Source: Streptosporangium saharense
GTDB lineage: Bacteria > Actinomycetota > Actinomycetes > Streptosporangiales > Streptosporangiaceae
DNA: 64,000 nt
NCBI RefSeq assembly: GCF_014203715.1
Contig: NZ_JACHJP010000005.1
Coordinates: 248,001-312,000 of the forward strand
Direction: 5' to 3'
Shown: piece after piece, positions 35,145 through 43,356 of the stretch
Layout of the letters: every line of letters starts with the position of its first letter
How positions within the stretch are numbered: the first letter of the stretch is position 1
Notes under the pieces: model-generated
Database searches by the model: none
The model's input: the letters and a program-made list of their open reading frames with translations, nothing else
Told to the model about the DNA's origin: nothing
Program-made: the position numbers and the translations under genes

Positions 35145-35372
35145 ATGTCGTTGAGCCACTCACTGGAGACGCAGAGCAAACTGATCGCTAGAGTCACGGA
35201 TATCACCGGCCGCGCACTCCCAGAGTGGTTCCAAACCATCGACAACGGCCCGTCCTTCCTGCGTTGCGAGGAGCGGGCCAACTGGCTCGCCCAGGAGCAC
35301 GGTCTGTCCCACGGCTACGCCGCCGCCATCGTGCGTGAGCACGAGCGCCACCGTCACAGCCGTCGTATGTAA
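35145..35372 (+). CDS. DUF4287-like small protein
   Basis: A 75-residue cytosolic protein (MSLSHSLETQSKLIARVTDITGRALPEWF ... ERANWLAQEHGLSHGYAAAIVREHER). The pattern, an N-terminal helix, GRALPEW, then A-W-L-x-x-EHGLSHG-A-x-x-IV, fits the DUF4287 family, whose function is unknown. The ATG at 35145 lies five bases after GGAGGT; an in-frame GTG at 35133, preceded by AAAGGAG, is a second possible start. A terminator with a long stem follows. It lies downstream of the repeat copies A and A2. Confidence 0.8.
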   Translation: MSLSHSLETQSKLIARVTDITGRALPEWFQTIDNGPSFLRCEERANWLAQEHGLSHGYAAAIVREHERHRHSRRM

Positions 35373-35388
35373 GTTGTCCGTCTTCTGT

Positions 35389-35421
35389 AAGCCCGCGCCT
35401 TCCATCGGAGGGTGCGGGCTT
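35389..35421 (+). terminator. Terminator after the DUF4287-like gene
   Basis: AAGCCCGCGCC (from 35389) pairs with GGTGCGGGCTT (ending 35421), a stem of 11 or more bases with one G-U pair, followed by TCTGTGTG. Confidence 0.8.
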
Positions 35422-35446
35422 CTGTGTGTCCGGCCATGATGGGCTT

Positions 35447-35857
35447 ATGGATCTCGACAAGGCACGTGACTTCATCCGCGTCAACCACCGTGCGGTCCTG
35501 CTGACCAAGCACGCCGACGGACGCCCGCAACTGTCCCCGGTGACGGTCGGGCTGGACGCCGAGGGGCGCGCGATCGTCAGCAGCAGGGAGACCGCGGCGA
35601 AGGTCCGCAACCTCCGCAGGGACTCCCGGGCCACGCTCTGCGTGATGACCGACTCCTTCTACGGAGACTGGATCCAGATCGAGGGGGAGACGGAGATCCT
35701 CTCGCTGCCGGAGGCACTGGAACCGCTGGTCGACTACTACCGCGACATCTCCGGCGAGCACCCCGACTGGGACGACTACCGGGCCGCCATGGAGCGGGAC
35801 AGGCGGGTCCTGCTGCGCATCGACATCACCCGCGCGGGTCCCGACGTCCACGGCTGA
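35447..35857 (+). CDS. PPOX-fold (pyridoxamine 5'-phosphate oxidase-like) F420/flavin protein
   Basis: A 136-residue split-barrel protein. MDLDKARDFIRVNHRAVLLTKHADGRPQLSPVTVGLDAEGRAIVSS at the N terminus and KVRNLRRDSRATLCVMTDSFYGDWIQIEGETEIL are typical of the actinobacterial PPOX class often annotated F420-dependent (Rv1155 type). The YYRDISGEHPDWDDYRAAM block near the end fits the subgroup. Cofactor and substrate are inferred from the family only. The ATG at 35447 gives the family-like start; a GTG at 35426 is in frame and closer to a GGAGG. A bidirectional terminator separates it from the thiolase gene. Confidence 0.82.
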   Translation: MDLDKARDFIRVNHRAVLLTKHADGRPQLSPVTVGLDAEGRAIVSSRETAAKVRNLRRDSRATLCVMTDSFYGDWIQIEGETEILSLPEALEPLVDYYRDISGEHPDWDDYRAAMERDRRVLLRIDITRAGPDVHG

Positions 35858-35864
35858 AACGGGC

Positions 35865-35893
35865 GCCGCGCCATACCGTTGGTACGGCGCGGC
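35865..35893. terminator. Bidirectional terminator between PPOX and thiolase genes
   Basis: GCCGCGCCATACC (35865-35877) pairs with GGTACGGCGCGGC (35881-35893) over 13 bases with one mismatch and a three-base loop, between two convergent genes. Confidence 0.75.
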
Positions 35894-35903
35894 ACCGTCG
35901 TTC

Positions 35904-37124
35904 TCAGCTCAGGCGTTCGAGGATCATGGCCATGCCCTGGCCGCCGCCCACGCACATGGTCTCAAGGCCGATCGTCCTGTCGTGGAAGCGGAGGCTGTTG
36001 ACCAGCGTCGAGGTGATGCGGGCGCCGGTCATGCCGAACGGGTGACCGACCGCGATGGCGCCGCCGTTGACGTTGAGCCGGTCGAGGTCGATGCCGAGGT
36101 CGCGGTAGGACGGGATGACCTGGGCCGCGAAGGCCTCGTTGATCTCGACGAGGTCCACGTCGTCGATGGCCATGCCCGCCCTGGACAGGGCCTGCCGGGA
36201 GGCCTCGACCGGGCCGAGCCCCATGATCTCGGGGGACAGGCCGGTGACGCCGGTCGAGACGATCCTGGCCAGCGGGGTGATGCCCAGCTCTGCGGCCCTG
36301 GTGTCGCTCATCACGACCACCGCGGCCGCGCCGTCGTTCAGCGGGCAGCAGTTTCCCGCCGTGACGGTCCCGTCGTGCCGGAAGACCGGCTTGAGCTGGG
36401 AGACCGCCTCGTAGGTCGTTCCCTGACGGGGGCCGTCGTCCCCGGTCACCACGGTCCCGTCCGGCAGGGTCACCGGCGTGATGTCGCTCTCCCAGAAGCC
36501 GTTGGCGATGGCCCGCTCCGCGAGGTTCTGCGACCGGACGCCGAACTCGTCCTGCTCCCGGCGCGAGACCCCCCTGAGGGCGGCGACGTTCTCCGCGGTC
36601 TGGCCCATGGCGATGTAGACGTCGGGCAGCTCGCCGTCCTCGCGCGGGTCGTGCCAGACCTCGCCGCCGCCCTCGGCGGCCCGTGCCGTACGGCTGCGCG
36701 CCTCGGTGAACAGTTCGTTCTCGGTGTCGGGCAGCGAGTCGGAGTTGCCCTTGGTGAACCGGGAGACGCACTCGACACCGGCGGAGACGAAGACGTCGCC
36801 CTCGCCCGCCTTGATCGCGTGCAGGGCCATCCTCGTGGTCTGCAGGGACGACGAGCAGTAGCGGGTGATGGTCGTGCCGGGCACGCCGTCGAGCCCGAGG
36901 AGCGTGGCGACCACCCGGCCCAGGTTGAACCCCTGCTCACCACCGGGCAGGCCGCAGCCCAGCATCAGGTCGTCGATGGTCGCGGGGTCGAGCTGGGGCA
37001 CCTTGGCCAGGGCGGCCCTGACGATCTGGACGGTCAGGTCGTCGGGGCGGATGTCCTTGAGCGATCCCTTGAAGGCGCGTCCGATGGGTGAGCGCGCGGT
37101 CGCGACGATGACTGCCTCGGGCAT
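35904..37124 (-). CDS. Acetyl-CoA C-acyltransferase (thiolase)
   Basis: A 406-residue type II thiolase that either cleaves 3-ketoacyl-CoA or condenses two acyl-CoA units. The nucleophile is Cys90 in TRYCSSSLQTTRMA; the other catalytic motifs are VEINEAFAAQ, GGAIAVGHPFGMTGAR (His) and CVGGGQGMA (second Cys) near the C terminus. CSSS after the nucleophile and the insertion FTKGNSDSLPDTENELF are features of FadA-like and steroid-type thiolases of actinomycetes. No hydratase or dehydrogenase gene adjoins it, so the pathway is not defined. The ATG at 37124 gives the canonical MPEAVIVATARSPIG start. Confidence 0.94.
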   Translation of the reverse strand: MPEAVIVATARSPIGRAFKGSLKDIRPDDLTVQIVRAALAKVPQLDPATIDDLMLGCGLPGGEQGFNLGRVVATLLGLDGVPGTTITRYCSSSLQTTRMALHAIKAGEGDVFVSAGVECVSRFTKGNSDSLPDTENELFTEARSRTARAAEGGGEVWHDPREDGELPDVYIAMGQTAENVAALRGVSRREQDEFGVRSQNLAERAIANGFWESDITPVTLPDGTVVTGDDGPRQGTTYEAVSQLKPVFRHDGTVTAGNCCPLNDGAAAVVVMSDTRAAELGITPLARIVSTGVTGLSPEIMGLGPVEASRQALSRAGMAIDDVDLVEINEAFAAQVIPSYRDLGIDLDRLNVNGGAIAVGHPFGMTGARITSTLVNSLRFHDRTIGLETMCVGGGQGMAMILERLS

Positions 37125-37226
37125 GGGGCTCTCCTGGGTTGTCGGTCACTCCTGAGCGGAGGCTACTCCCCGGTAGGGCGAAGGGCTTGGGCGGGGCGGC
37201 CCGAAACAGAACTTTGTACGGGGGCG

Positions 37227-38576
37227 TCAGCCGTACATGCCGGGGGTGGTCGTGGTTCCGTCCTTGACGCCGTGCAGGCCGCCCGCCTCGTCGCGCCAGA
37301 TCCGCCAGCCGTCCTGGCTGCCGGTGAACCAGGCGGGAGGCGGCTCGGAACGGGGTGTCCTCCTGCCGCTGGCCAGGTCGAACTCGCACAGGGAGGCCAC
37401 CGGGTAGAAGCCCGCCGCCTGGTGTTTGAGGGGGAGCGGCCTGGGGTCGGTGACGCAGAAGGACCAGCCGCGTTGGTCCTTGACCTCGGTGCCGTGACCC
37501 GTGGCCAGGTCGAAGGCGCTGCCCTGCTGGCCGTGCTTGAGGAAGCCGAGCCTGTCCATCCGCTCGGGGAAGGCCAGCCACCAGCCGGAGCCGGGGATCT
37601 GGGCCGCGGAGATCTGGCCGAGGACGCGCCCGTCGCTCGCGTCGAGCCGGGCGAAGCCGCCGTACTGCCCTCGCTGGTCGACGGGACGGACGACGGGGGC
37701 CAGGCCGGGACTGCCGCTGGGATAGACCCGCACCACGGAGGGACGCAGCCAGTTGACCGTGCCGTCCAGGAGCCTGACGGAGAACAGGCCGAAGGTGGAG
37801 ACCCGCTTCGTCGAGGGACTGGTGTAGGGGGCGACGTAGCCGATGAGGTCGTCGCCGGTCGAGCCGAAGGCCCATCCACCGGACAGATCGACCCCGGGGC
37901 CGAGCGCCTGCTCGACGGGCAACTGCCACGATCGCCTGCCCGAGGCCAGGTCGTAGGCCTCAAGGGCGGGATGGCGGGCCATGCGCAGCAGCACGGCGTG
38001 AGAGGCGCCCGACCACTCGACCTCGGCGATGCCGGGTAGCTGCCACATCTGCTTGCCGGTCTCCGGGGCCAGCACGGACAGCCGGGCCCTGGACAGGGCG
38101 GTGTTCTCCGAGACGCACACGAACGCCCCGCACCGCTGCGGCCCGAAGGTCGAGTGCAGCGGGCGTGTCCACAGCCGGATCCCGGTGCGCGCGTCACGGC
38201 CGACCAGGACGGCCTTCCAGCGACCCCCGCGGACCGGATCGACCGCGACCGCGACGAGGCGTCCCCCCGCGGACTCGACGATCGCCGGGGCGGGGACGCC
38301 CATTCCCGGCAGCCGACCGGCCATGGTCGCGGGATGGGCCCACAGCTTCCTGCCCGTGGCCAGGTCGAGGGCGACCGTCTCCAGCGTGCCGTCCGCCCTC
38401 ATGGAGGTCGTCATGGCGACGCCCGCGGCCGAGGTGGTGCGGCTCACCGCGTTCACCTCGCCGTTGTGCCAGGTCGGATGGGCGGGAACTGCCGCTTCAC
38501 TGCCGGAGCAGCCGGCCAGGGCGAGCACTCCGGCGAGGACCGCAGCCGTCTTCACGTGGGGCCGGATCACGGGCAT
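37227..38576 (-). CDS. Lipoprotein with PQQ-type beta-propeller repeats
   Basis: A 449-residue exported lipoprotein. The signal peptide MPVIRPHVKTAAVLAGVLALAGC ends in the lipobox LAGC. The mature part has repeated propeller blades of the PQQ/YncE type, each built as 'value ... D-A-x-T/S-G-x-x-L/W-W/G': ALDLATGRKLWAHPA, GRDARTGIRLWTRPL, APETGKQMWQLPG, AYDLASGRRSWQLPV and ARLDASDGRVLGQIS. No PQQ enzyme motif is seen, so it is more likely a binding or scaffold protein. The ATG has GGAG five bases upstream. It is followed on the same strand by nothing nearer than the thiolase. Confidence 0.8.
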   Translation of the reverse strand: MPVIRPHVKTAAVLAGVLALAGCSGSEAAVPAHPTWHNGEVNAVSRTTSAAGVAMTTSMRADGTLETVALDLATGRKLWAHPATMAGRLPGMGVPAPAIVESAGGRLVAVAVDPVRGGRWKAVLVGRDARTGIRLWTRPLHSTFGPQRCGAFVCVSENTALSRARLSVLAPETGKQMWQLPGIAEVEWSGASHAVLLRMARHPALEAYDLASGRRSWQLPVEQALGPGVDLSGGWAFGSTGDDLIGYVAPYTSPSTKRVSTFGLFSVRLLDGTVNWLRPSVVRVYPSGSPGLAPVVRPVDQRGQYGGFARLDASDGRVLGQISAAQIPGSGWWLAFPERMDRLGFLKHGQQGSAFDLATGHGTEVKDQRGWSFCVTDPRPLPLKHQAAGFYPVASLCEFDLASGRRTPRSEPPPAWFTGSQDGWRIWRDEAGGLHGVKDGTTTTPGMYG

Positions 38577-38629
38577 TGCACTCCAAAGGGGGCGAGGCGT
38601 CACGGCCTCGCCGCGGAGGGTAACCGTGT

Positions 38630-39604
38630 TCAGGCGTCGTGAGGCAGCACCCCGTTTCTCCGACGGAGCAGTGTCGCCCACCGTCCGTGGGGTCCGGTTG
38701 CTCGGCCGGCGACGCGGGTTGCGGAGACTTCGGCGCCGGGTTCCTCCGCGGCCTTGGCCGCCGCGAGGTAGATCGACTCACTGCGCTCGGAGTGCGACTC
38801 TGGCCACAGTCCAAGTGCGGTGCATACAGACGGTAGCACCGCATAAGCAACCTGTAGATAACCTTGGACAGATGGGTGGAAACGATCAGGTCCAAACATT
38901 TCATCCGGATTTGCGGAGAACTCATCGCCGAGCAGGTCGGCGAAGGCGACGGTACGGCCACCCGCCTCCACCACGGCCACGGTCTGCGCCGCGGCGAGCT
39001 GACGGCTCCAGCGCCGGGTCACCCAGCGCAGCGGCTGCGCGATCGGCCTGACCGTCCCCAGGTCGGGACAGGTGCCGACGACCACCTCGGCCCCCGCCTC
39101 ACGCAGCCGCCGCACCGCCTTCTGCAGATGCCGTACGGCATGCGTCGGCATGGTCCGCGTGGTGACGTCGTTCGCGCCGACGAAGATCACCGCGATCTCG
39201 GGGGAGGCTTCGAGCGCCCGATCGGTCTGGCCGTCCAGATCGGCCGAGACCGCGCCCGACATGCCGACCACGGTCAGCCGGACGGGACGCTCGGCGACGG
39301 CGGCCAGGCCAGTGGCGATCAGCACGGCCGGGGTCTGCGCGGCCTCCGCGGTGCCCAGGCCGACCGACGTCGAGTCACCCAGCATGACCATCCGGACCGG
39401 CTCGCCGGCGAAGTCGCCGTAGACCCCGTCGGAGGGCGGCCCCTCCATGCCGTGCGGGCGGCCGACGATGCGCCGGGCCAGCAGGGCCTCACCCATCAGC
39501 AGGCCGTACGTGACCGCGCCGAGCGCGGTGAGCCCTCCTCCGCCGACGGCCGCGGCGGCGGCGATACGACGGGCGGCCCGTGCCGCCCCCGGTGTCCAGA
39601 TCAC
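38630..39604 (-). CDS. SGNH/GDSL-type hydrolase, membrane anchored
   Basis: A 324-residue esterase/lipase-type protein with an N-terminal hydrophobic segment (AAAAAVGGGGLTALGAVTYGLLMG), probably an uncleaved anchor. The SGNH blocks are MVMLGDSTSVGLGTAE (block I, Ser), VGMSGAVSADL (Gly block), VIFVGANDVTTRT (Asn block) and FGPDRFHPSVQGY (block V, Asp-x-x-His). Actinomycete relatives act on acyl or acetyl groups of cell-envelope lipids or glycans; the substrate is unknown. The GTG at 39604 lies nine bases after AAGGAG; earlier in-frame starts would lack a ribosome binding site. It is divergent from cbs. Confidence 0.87.
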   Translation of the reverse strand: MIWTPGAARAARRIAAAAAVGGGGLTALGAVTYGLLMGEALLARRIVGRPHGMEGPPSDGVYGDFAGEPVRMVMLGDSTSVGLGTAEAAQTPAVLIATGLAAVAERPVRLTVVGMSGAVSADLDGQTDRALEASPEIAVIFVGANDVTTRTMPTHAVRHLQKAVRRLREAGAEVVVGTCPDLGTVRPIAQPLRWVTRRWSRQLAAAQTVAVVEAGGRTVAFADLLGDEFSANPDEMFGPDRFHPSVQGYLQVAYAVLPSVCTALGLWPESHSERSESIYLAAAKAAEEPGAEVSATRVAGRATGPHGRWATLLRRRNGVLPHDA

Positions 39605-39738
39605 CTGGCATTGCTCCTTCGGTACCGCGCGCCGGTAGCGTTGCCTTGAACCTAGCCGAGTCCCACATACCCCCCTTGGGGGCGCGGCGTTCAGCACAAC
39701 AAGCCGACCGGGCTCTGTATTTCGAGGTGATCGTCGCG

Positions 39739-41115
39739 ATGCGTGTGTATGACTCGCTTGTGGAACTGATGGGAAACACGCCGCTTGTCCGGCTGAGGAA
39801 GGTGACGGCCGGGGCACCCGCCCAGGTGCTCGCCAAGGTGGAGTATTTCAACCCCGGCGGTTCGGTGAAGGACCGGATCGCGGTGCGCATGATCGACGCT
39901 GCGGAGCGGTCTGGGGCGCTGGTGCCCGGTGGCACGATCGTCGAGCCCACCTCCGGCAACACCGGCATCGGCCTGGCCATTGTGGCGCAGGAGCGTGGCT
40001 ACCGGTGCCTGTTCGTCGTGCCGGACAAGGTCGCCCAGGACAAGATCGGGGTGCTGCGCGCCTACGGGGCCGAGGTCGTGGTCTGCCCGACGGCGGTCTC
40101 CCCTGAGCACCCCGACTCCTACTACTCGGTCTCCGACCGGCTGGCCAGGGAGACGCCGAACGCCTGGAAGCCCGACCAGTACTCCAACACCTTCAACCCC
40201 GAGAGCCACTACCACTCGACCGGGCCGGAGATCTGGGAGCAGACGGAGGGCCGGATCACCCACTTCGTCGCGGGCATCGGCACCGGTGGCACGATCAGCG
40301 GCACGGGCCGCTACCTCAAGGAGGTCTCCGACGGCCGGGTCAAGATCATCGGGGCTGACCCCGAGGGGTCCGTCTACTCGGGCGGCACCGGCAGGCCGTA
40401 CCTCGTCGAGGGCGTCGGGGAGGACATCTGGCCCTCGACCTACGACACCACGATCTGCGACGAGGTCATCGCGGTCTCCGACAAGGACTCCTTCGTCATG
40501 ACGCGCCGCCTGGCCCGCGAGGAGGCGCTCCTGGTCGGCGGCTCCTGCGGGATGGCGACGGTCGCGGCGCTGCGGGTCGCCCGTCAGGCGGGCCCCGAGG
40601 ACGTGGTCGTCGTGCTGCTGCCCGACGGCGGCCGGGGCTACCTGTCGAAGATCTTCAACGACGAGTGGATGGCCGACTACGGCTTCCTGACCACCTCCTC
40701 CGACGAGGGTTCGGTCAGGGACGTGCTGGTCCGCAAGGGGGTGGAGATGCCCGAGTTCGTGCACACCCACCCACACGAGTCGGTCGACACGGCCATCTCG
40801 ATCATGCGGGAGTACGGCGTCTCGCAGCTCCCCGTCATGAAGGAGGAGCCCCCGGTCATGGCCGCCGAGGTCGTGGGCTCGATCGTGGAGCGCGACCTGC
40901 TTGAGGCGCTCTACCGGGGTCGCGTACGGCCAACCGACCCCCTGGCCGAGCACATGTCCCAGCCCCTCCCCATGATCGGCGCCGGCGAACCGGTGTCCAT
41001 CGCCATCGAGGCCCTGGAGAAGGCCGACGCCGCCGTGGTCCTCGACGACGGCAAACCCGTGGGCCTGGTAACCCGCCAAGATCTCCTGGCGTTCCTTGTT
41101 AATGGCACTGCCTAA
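39739..41115 (+). CDS. cbs: Cystathionine beta-synthase
   Basis: PLP enzyme that joins serine and homocysteine to cystathionine, the first step of reverse transsulfuration. In the 458-residue product the fold-type II domain has LVELMGNTPLVRLRKV, NPGGSVKDRIAVRMID (Lys44 binds PLP), PTSGNTGIGLAIVAQ, GTGGTISGTGRYLKE and GGSCGMATVAALRVA. Two C-terminal CBS domains follow (about 335-458: HESVDTAISIMREYGVSQLPV and PVSIAIEALEKADAAVVLDDGKPVGLVTRQDLLAFL), which in other proteins bind adenosine compounds. The ATG at 39739 follows GAGGTGA. A repeat element begins about 12 bases after the stop codon. Confidence 0.94.
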   Translation: MRVYDSLVELMGNTPLVRLRKVTAGAPAQVLAKVEYFNPGGSVKDRIAVRMIDAAERSGALVPGGTIVEPTSGNTGIGLAIVAQERGYRCLFVVPDKVAQDKIGVLRAYGAEVVVCPTAVSPEHPDSYYSVSDRLARETPNAWKPDQYSNTFNPESHYHSTGPEIWEQTEGRITHFVAGIGTGGTISGTGRYLKEVSDGRVKIIGADPEGSVYSGGTGRPYLVEGVGEDIWPSTYDTTICDEVIAVSDKDSFVMTRRLAREEALLVGGSCGMATVAALRVARQAGPEDVVVVLLPDGGRGYLSKIFNDEWMADYGFLTTSSDEGSVRDVLVRKGVEMPEFVHTHPHESVDTAISIMREYGVSQLPVMKEEPPVMAAEVVGSIVERDLLEALYRGRVRPTDPLAEHMSQPLPMIGAGEPVSIAIEALEKADAAVVLDDGKPVGLVTRQDLLAFLVNGTA

Positions 41116-41126
41116 CGGCAGTGCGG

Positions 41127-41193
41127 GCTTGGGCGCCTGAAGTCGGTGACTTCCCTCGTCGTTCCTCCGCTGCCCTGCCCCTTTGCGACGCCT
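41127..41193 (-). repeat. Partial copy B1 of the hairpin repeat element (reverse orientation)
   Basis: Begins with GCTTGGGCGC (41127 on), CTGAA and GTCGGTGACTTCCCTCGTCG. Read on the minus strand it is the 3' half of the element, joined to the second hairpin GCGACGCC-TGAC-GGCGTCGC. The bases directly after the cbs stop also form a small hairpin (CACTGCC/GGCAGTG). Confidence 0.75.
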
Positions 41194-41208
41194 GACGGCG
41201 TCGCGAGG

Positions 41209-41323
41209 GCTTGGGCGCCCCAAGTCGGTGACTTCCCTCGTCGTTCCTCCGCTGCGCTCCGTCACTCCTCAGTCCAGCTCACCGACGCGCCCAAGCCGAC
41301 ACTCCTCATACACGGCACCGGTA
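41209..41323 (-). repeat. Full copy B2 of the hairpin repeat element (reverse orientation)
   Basis: Outer stem GCTTGGGCGC (41209-41218) with GCGCCCAAGC (41287-41296); inner stem GTCGGTGA (41224-41231) with TCACCGAC (41279-41286); five-base bulge CCCAA on the left, as expected for the reversed orientation. The conserved flank (CGACACTCCTCATACACGGC ... ACCGGTA) follows to 41323. It lies between the convergent cbs and histidine kinase genes. Confidence 0.8.
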
Positions 41324-41470
41324 AAGCACAAGCCAAACTCCTCACTTCCAGGGCCGATGCGCTTGGAGCGAGGAGGCGTTCCAGAGGGATTCCCAGCGGA
41401 ACAGGTCGTTGATCACCCCGTTCAGGACCGGCTTTGGCTGTGCTCCGGCGCCAAGCGTGAAGAGTTAGGG

Positions 41471-41644
41471 GTACCGGTGCTGTGTGTGAGGAGTGTCGGC
41501 TTGGGCGCGCCTGTGCTTGGACTGAGGAGCGAAGGAGCGCCAGCGGATGAGCGACGAGGGAAAGCACAGGCTTGAGGCGCCCAAGCCCGCGACGCCGCAG
41601 GCGGCGCAAAAGCAAGCACAACCCGCGGCGCCGTCAGGCGTCGC
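41471..41644 (+). repeat. Copy C of the hairpin repeat element
   Basis: Flank GTACCGGTGCTGTGTGTGAG, outer stem GCTTGGGCGC (41499-41508) with GCGCCCAAGC (41577-41586), inner stem GCCTGTGCTT (41509-41518) with AAGCACAGGC (41562-41571), bulge TTGAG and loop GGACTGAGGAGCGAAGGAGC. Two copies of the second hairpin follow (41589-41607 and 41625-41644). The inner stem sequence differs from copies A and B but remains fully paired. Its end runs into the C-terminal codons of the histidine kinase gene. Confidence 0.85.
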
Positions 41645-42866
41645 CAAAAGGCAGGGCCACAGGAAAGCCCGCCACTACCTCCCACGCGCCCGTGTACGTG
41701 TGGCCCGCTGTTAGGCGGCCGCCCAGGGCTTCGACGCGTTCTGACATGCCTACCAGGCCGAAGCCGCCGCCGAGGCGGGAGATCTTGGCGTCGGTCGCAG
41801 AGCCGTAGTTGCGCACGCGCAGCCACACCCAGTGGGCCCCCTGGTTGCCCTGGCGCGGTTCCCGTCTGCCGGGAGTGGGAGCCGCCTCGGGCGGTCCGCC
41901 GAGTCGTAGGTCGGCCTCGACCCAGCCGGTGCCGGGGGCGTGTCTGCGCACGTTGGTGAGGGCCTCCTGCAGGACGCGGTGGAGGGTGGTCAGCACCTCG
42001 GGGGCCAGGGTCTCGTCGTTGATGCCCTGGCCGATGTCGAAGGCGACCTGGGGGCCGCCCGAGGAGAAGCGTTCGACCAGGGTGCGCATGTCCATGAGGG
42101 TGCTGCCGGGGGAGCGGGCGGCCCCGTCCTGGGCGCGGAGCACGCCGACCAGGCGGCGCATCGAGGTCAGGGCGTCGGCGCCCGCCCCGGCGATCGCGTC
42201 GAGGGCGGGAACGACGGCCTCCGGCTTCTGCTCGGCCACGATCTTGGCGGCCTGGGCCTGGACGACGATCCCGGTGATGTGGTGGGCGACCAGGTCGTGC
42301 AGTTCCCTGGCGAGTTCGAGGCGTTCCGCGCGCCGTACCGAGCTGACCGCCTCCTTGCGGCGTTCGAGCTGGAAGCGGAGGTAGGCGCCGACCCCCGCCG
42401 CGACGGACCAGCCGACGAAGACGAGGAAGCCGACGGCGAGGGACGGGGTGTCCTCGCGCAGCCGTCCGGCGGCGCTCTCCAGCACGACGACGGAGGCGAT
42501 GGAGAACAGCGCGGCGTTCCTGATGGGTTCGATCCAGCGCAGGCCCGCGATGGTGAGGATCAGCAGTGACCCGGTCTCGGCGAGGGAGGGCAGGCCGCTG
42601 ACGCCGCTGACGCCAAAGACCAGGGTGGTGACGAACGACGCGACGAGCAGGGTGACGTATCCGCTGATCCTGCGCGTCCTCCGCCACAGCACCGCAAGGA
42701 CTCCGATGGCGCCGCAGACCGGGCTGAGCCACAACACGGGGTTGCCGAGGTTCGTGGCCACGATCATCACGTCCAGCAGGAGCAGCAGGCCGAGCCAGCC
42801 GATCAGGGCGATCTCACTGAGCCGCTGGATCCAGTAGACGATGCGATGTGTCTCCCCCACGGCCAC
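41634..42866 (-). CDS. Sensor histidine kinase, NarL/DesK type (orphan)
   Basis: A 410-residue membrane sensor. The N-terminal half has about six hydrophobic segments (IALIGWLGLLLLLDVMIV, PVCGAIGVLAVLW, YVTLLVASFVTTLVFGVSG and others). The HisKA_3 dimerisation motif is RRAERLELARELHDLVAHHITGIVVQAQAA, with the phosphorylated His in RELHD. It is followed by an ATPase domain with LHRVLQEALTNVRRHAPGTGW (N box) and GGGFGLVGMSERVEALGGRLTAG (G boxes). The start at GTG 42866 is a best guess without a clear ribosome binding site. No response regulator gene adjoins it. The last residues (PFGDA) are encoded within repeat copy C. Confidence 0.85.
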   Translation of the reverse strand: MAVGETHRIVYWIQRLSEIALIGWLGLLLLLDVMIVATNLGNPVLWLSPVCGAIGVLAVLWRRTRRISGYVTLLVASFVTTLVFGVSGVSGLPSLAETGSLLILTIAGLRWIEPIRNAALFSIASVVVLESAAGRLREDTPSLAVGFLVFVGWSVAAGVGAYLRFQLERRKEAVSSVRRAERLELARELHDLVAHHITGIVVQAQAAKIVAEQKPEAVVPALDAIAGAGADALTSMRRLVGVLRAQDGAARSPGSTLMDMRTLVERFSSGGPQVAFDIGQGINDETLAPEVLTTLHRVLQEALTNVRRHAPGTGWVEADLRLGGPPEAAPTPGRREPRQGNQGAHWVWLRVRNYGSATDAKISRLGGGFGLVGMSERVEALGGRLTAGHTYTGAWEVVAGFPVALPFGDA

Positions 42867-42996
42867 TGAGCCTAAGACTCTTGGCCAAATCGGACATCGG
42901 CCATTCGGCCGAGCGCCCCCATGCGGAACCGGACCTTCAGCGGAGGTGCCCTCCGGGGTCCGCGACCGATGCTTGAGAGGTCGAAGGGGGACGGAG

Positions 42997-43209
42997 ATGA
43001 CCGTCATCGGAGTTCTGGTACTGATCGTCGGGTTCGTGGTCGCGCTCGCTCTGGCGCTGGCCGACCCGGTCATTCTGTCGCGGATCAACGGCCAGGACGG
43101 CGAGGGCGCCAGTGGCCGTCACATCAGGGTGCCGCCGGTCGAGACGGGCGGAGAGGTCGTGTGGCTGCCGGGGCGTCACACGGGCGACACGGGGCACCGG
43201 GCCGCCTGA
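42997..43209 (+). CDS. Small single-pass membrane protein
   Basis: A 70-residue protein of unknown function. MTVIGVLVLIVGFVVALALALADP is one membrane segment. A soluble tail of about 45 residues follows (INGQDGEGASGRHIRVPPVETGGEVVWLPGRHTGD), probably cytosolic or surface exposed. The ATG has GGGGGACGGAG directly upstream, a strong ribosome binding site. It is divergent from the histidine kinase gene and 148 bases before the cystathionine gamma-synthase gene. A partner role with the kinase is possible but unsupported. Confidence 0.7.
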   Translation: MTVIGVLVLIVGFVVALALALADPVILSRINGQDGEGASGRHIRVPPVETGGEVVWLPGRHTGDTGHRAA

Positions 43210-43252
43210 GAGCGCGGACCCGCTGGTCAGCGCTCCGGAGGCATCGGGGGGT

Positions 43253-43301
43253 ACGGCGGGGCGCGCCGGATCTTGGGGGACGGTCCGGTGCGCCCCGCCG
43301 T
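43253..43301 (+). terminator. 18-bp stem between the small membrane protein and metB
   Basis: ACGGCGGGGCGCGCCGGA (43253-43270) pairs with TCCGGTGCGCCCCGCCGT (43284-43301) over 18 bases with one G-U pair and a 13-base loop. It lies 43 bases after one gene and 55 before the next, so it is either a terminator or a leader structure of metB. Confidence 0.65.
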
Positions 43302-43356
43302 GTGGACGGGGCAGTGGACGGGACATGGCCCGTCCGGGGGCGAGTAGCGTGGCCCT

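Noticed and set aside
38630-39817. Longer form of the SGNH hydrolase with 71 extra N-terminal residues
   Set aside because: The extension is not family-like and overlaps the cbs promoter region; GTG 39604 has a good AAGGAG and gives a proper N-terminal membrane anchor.
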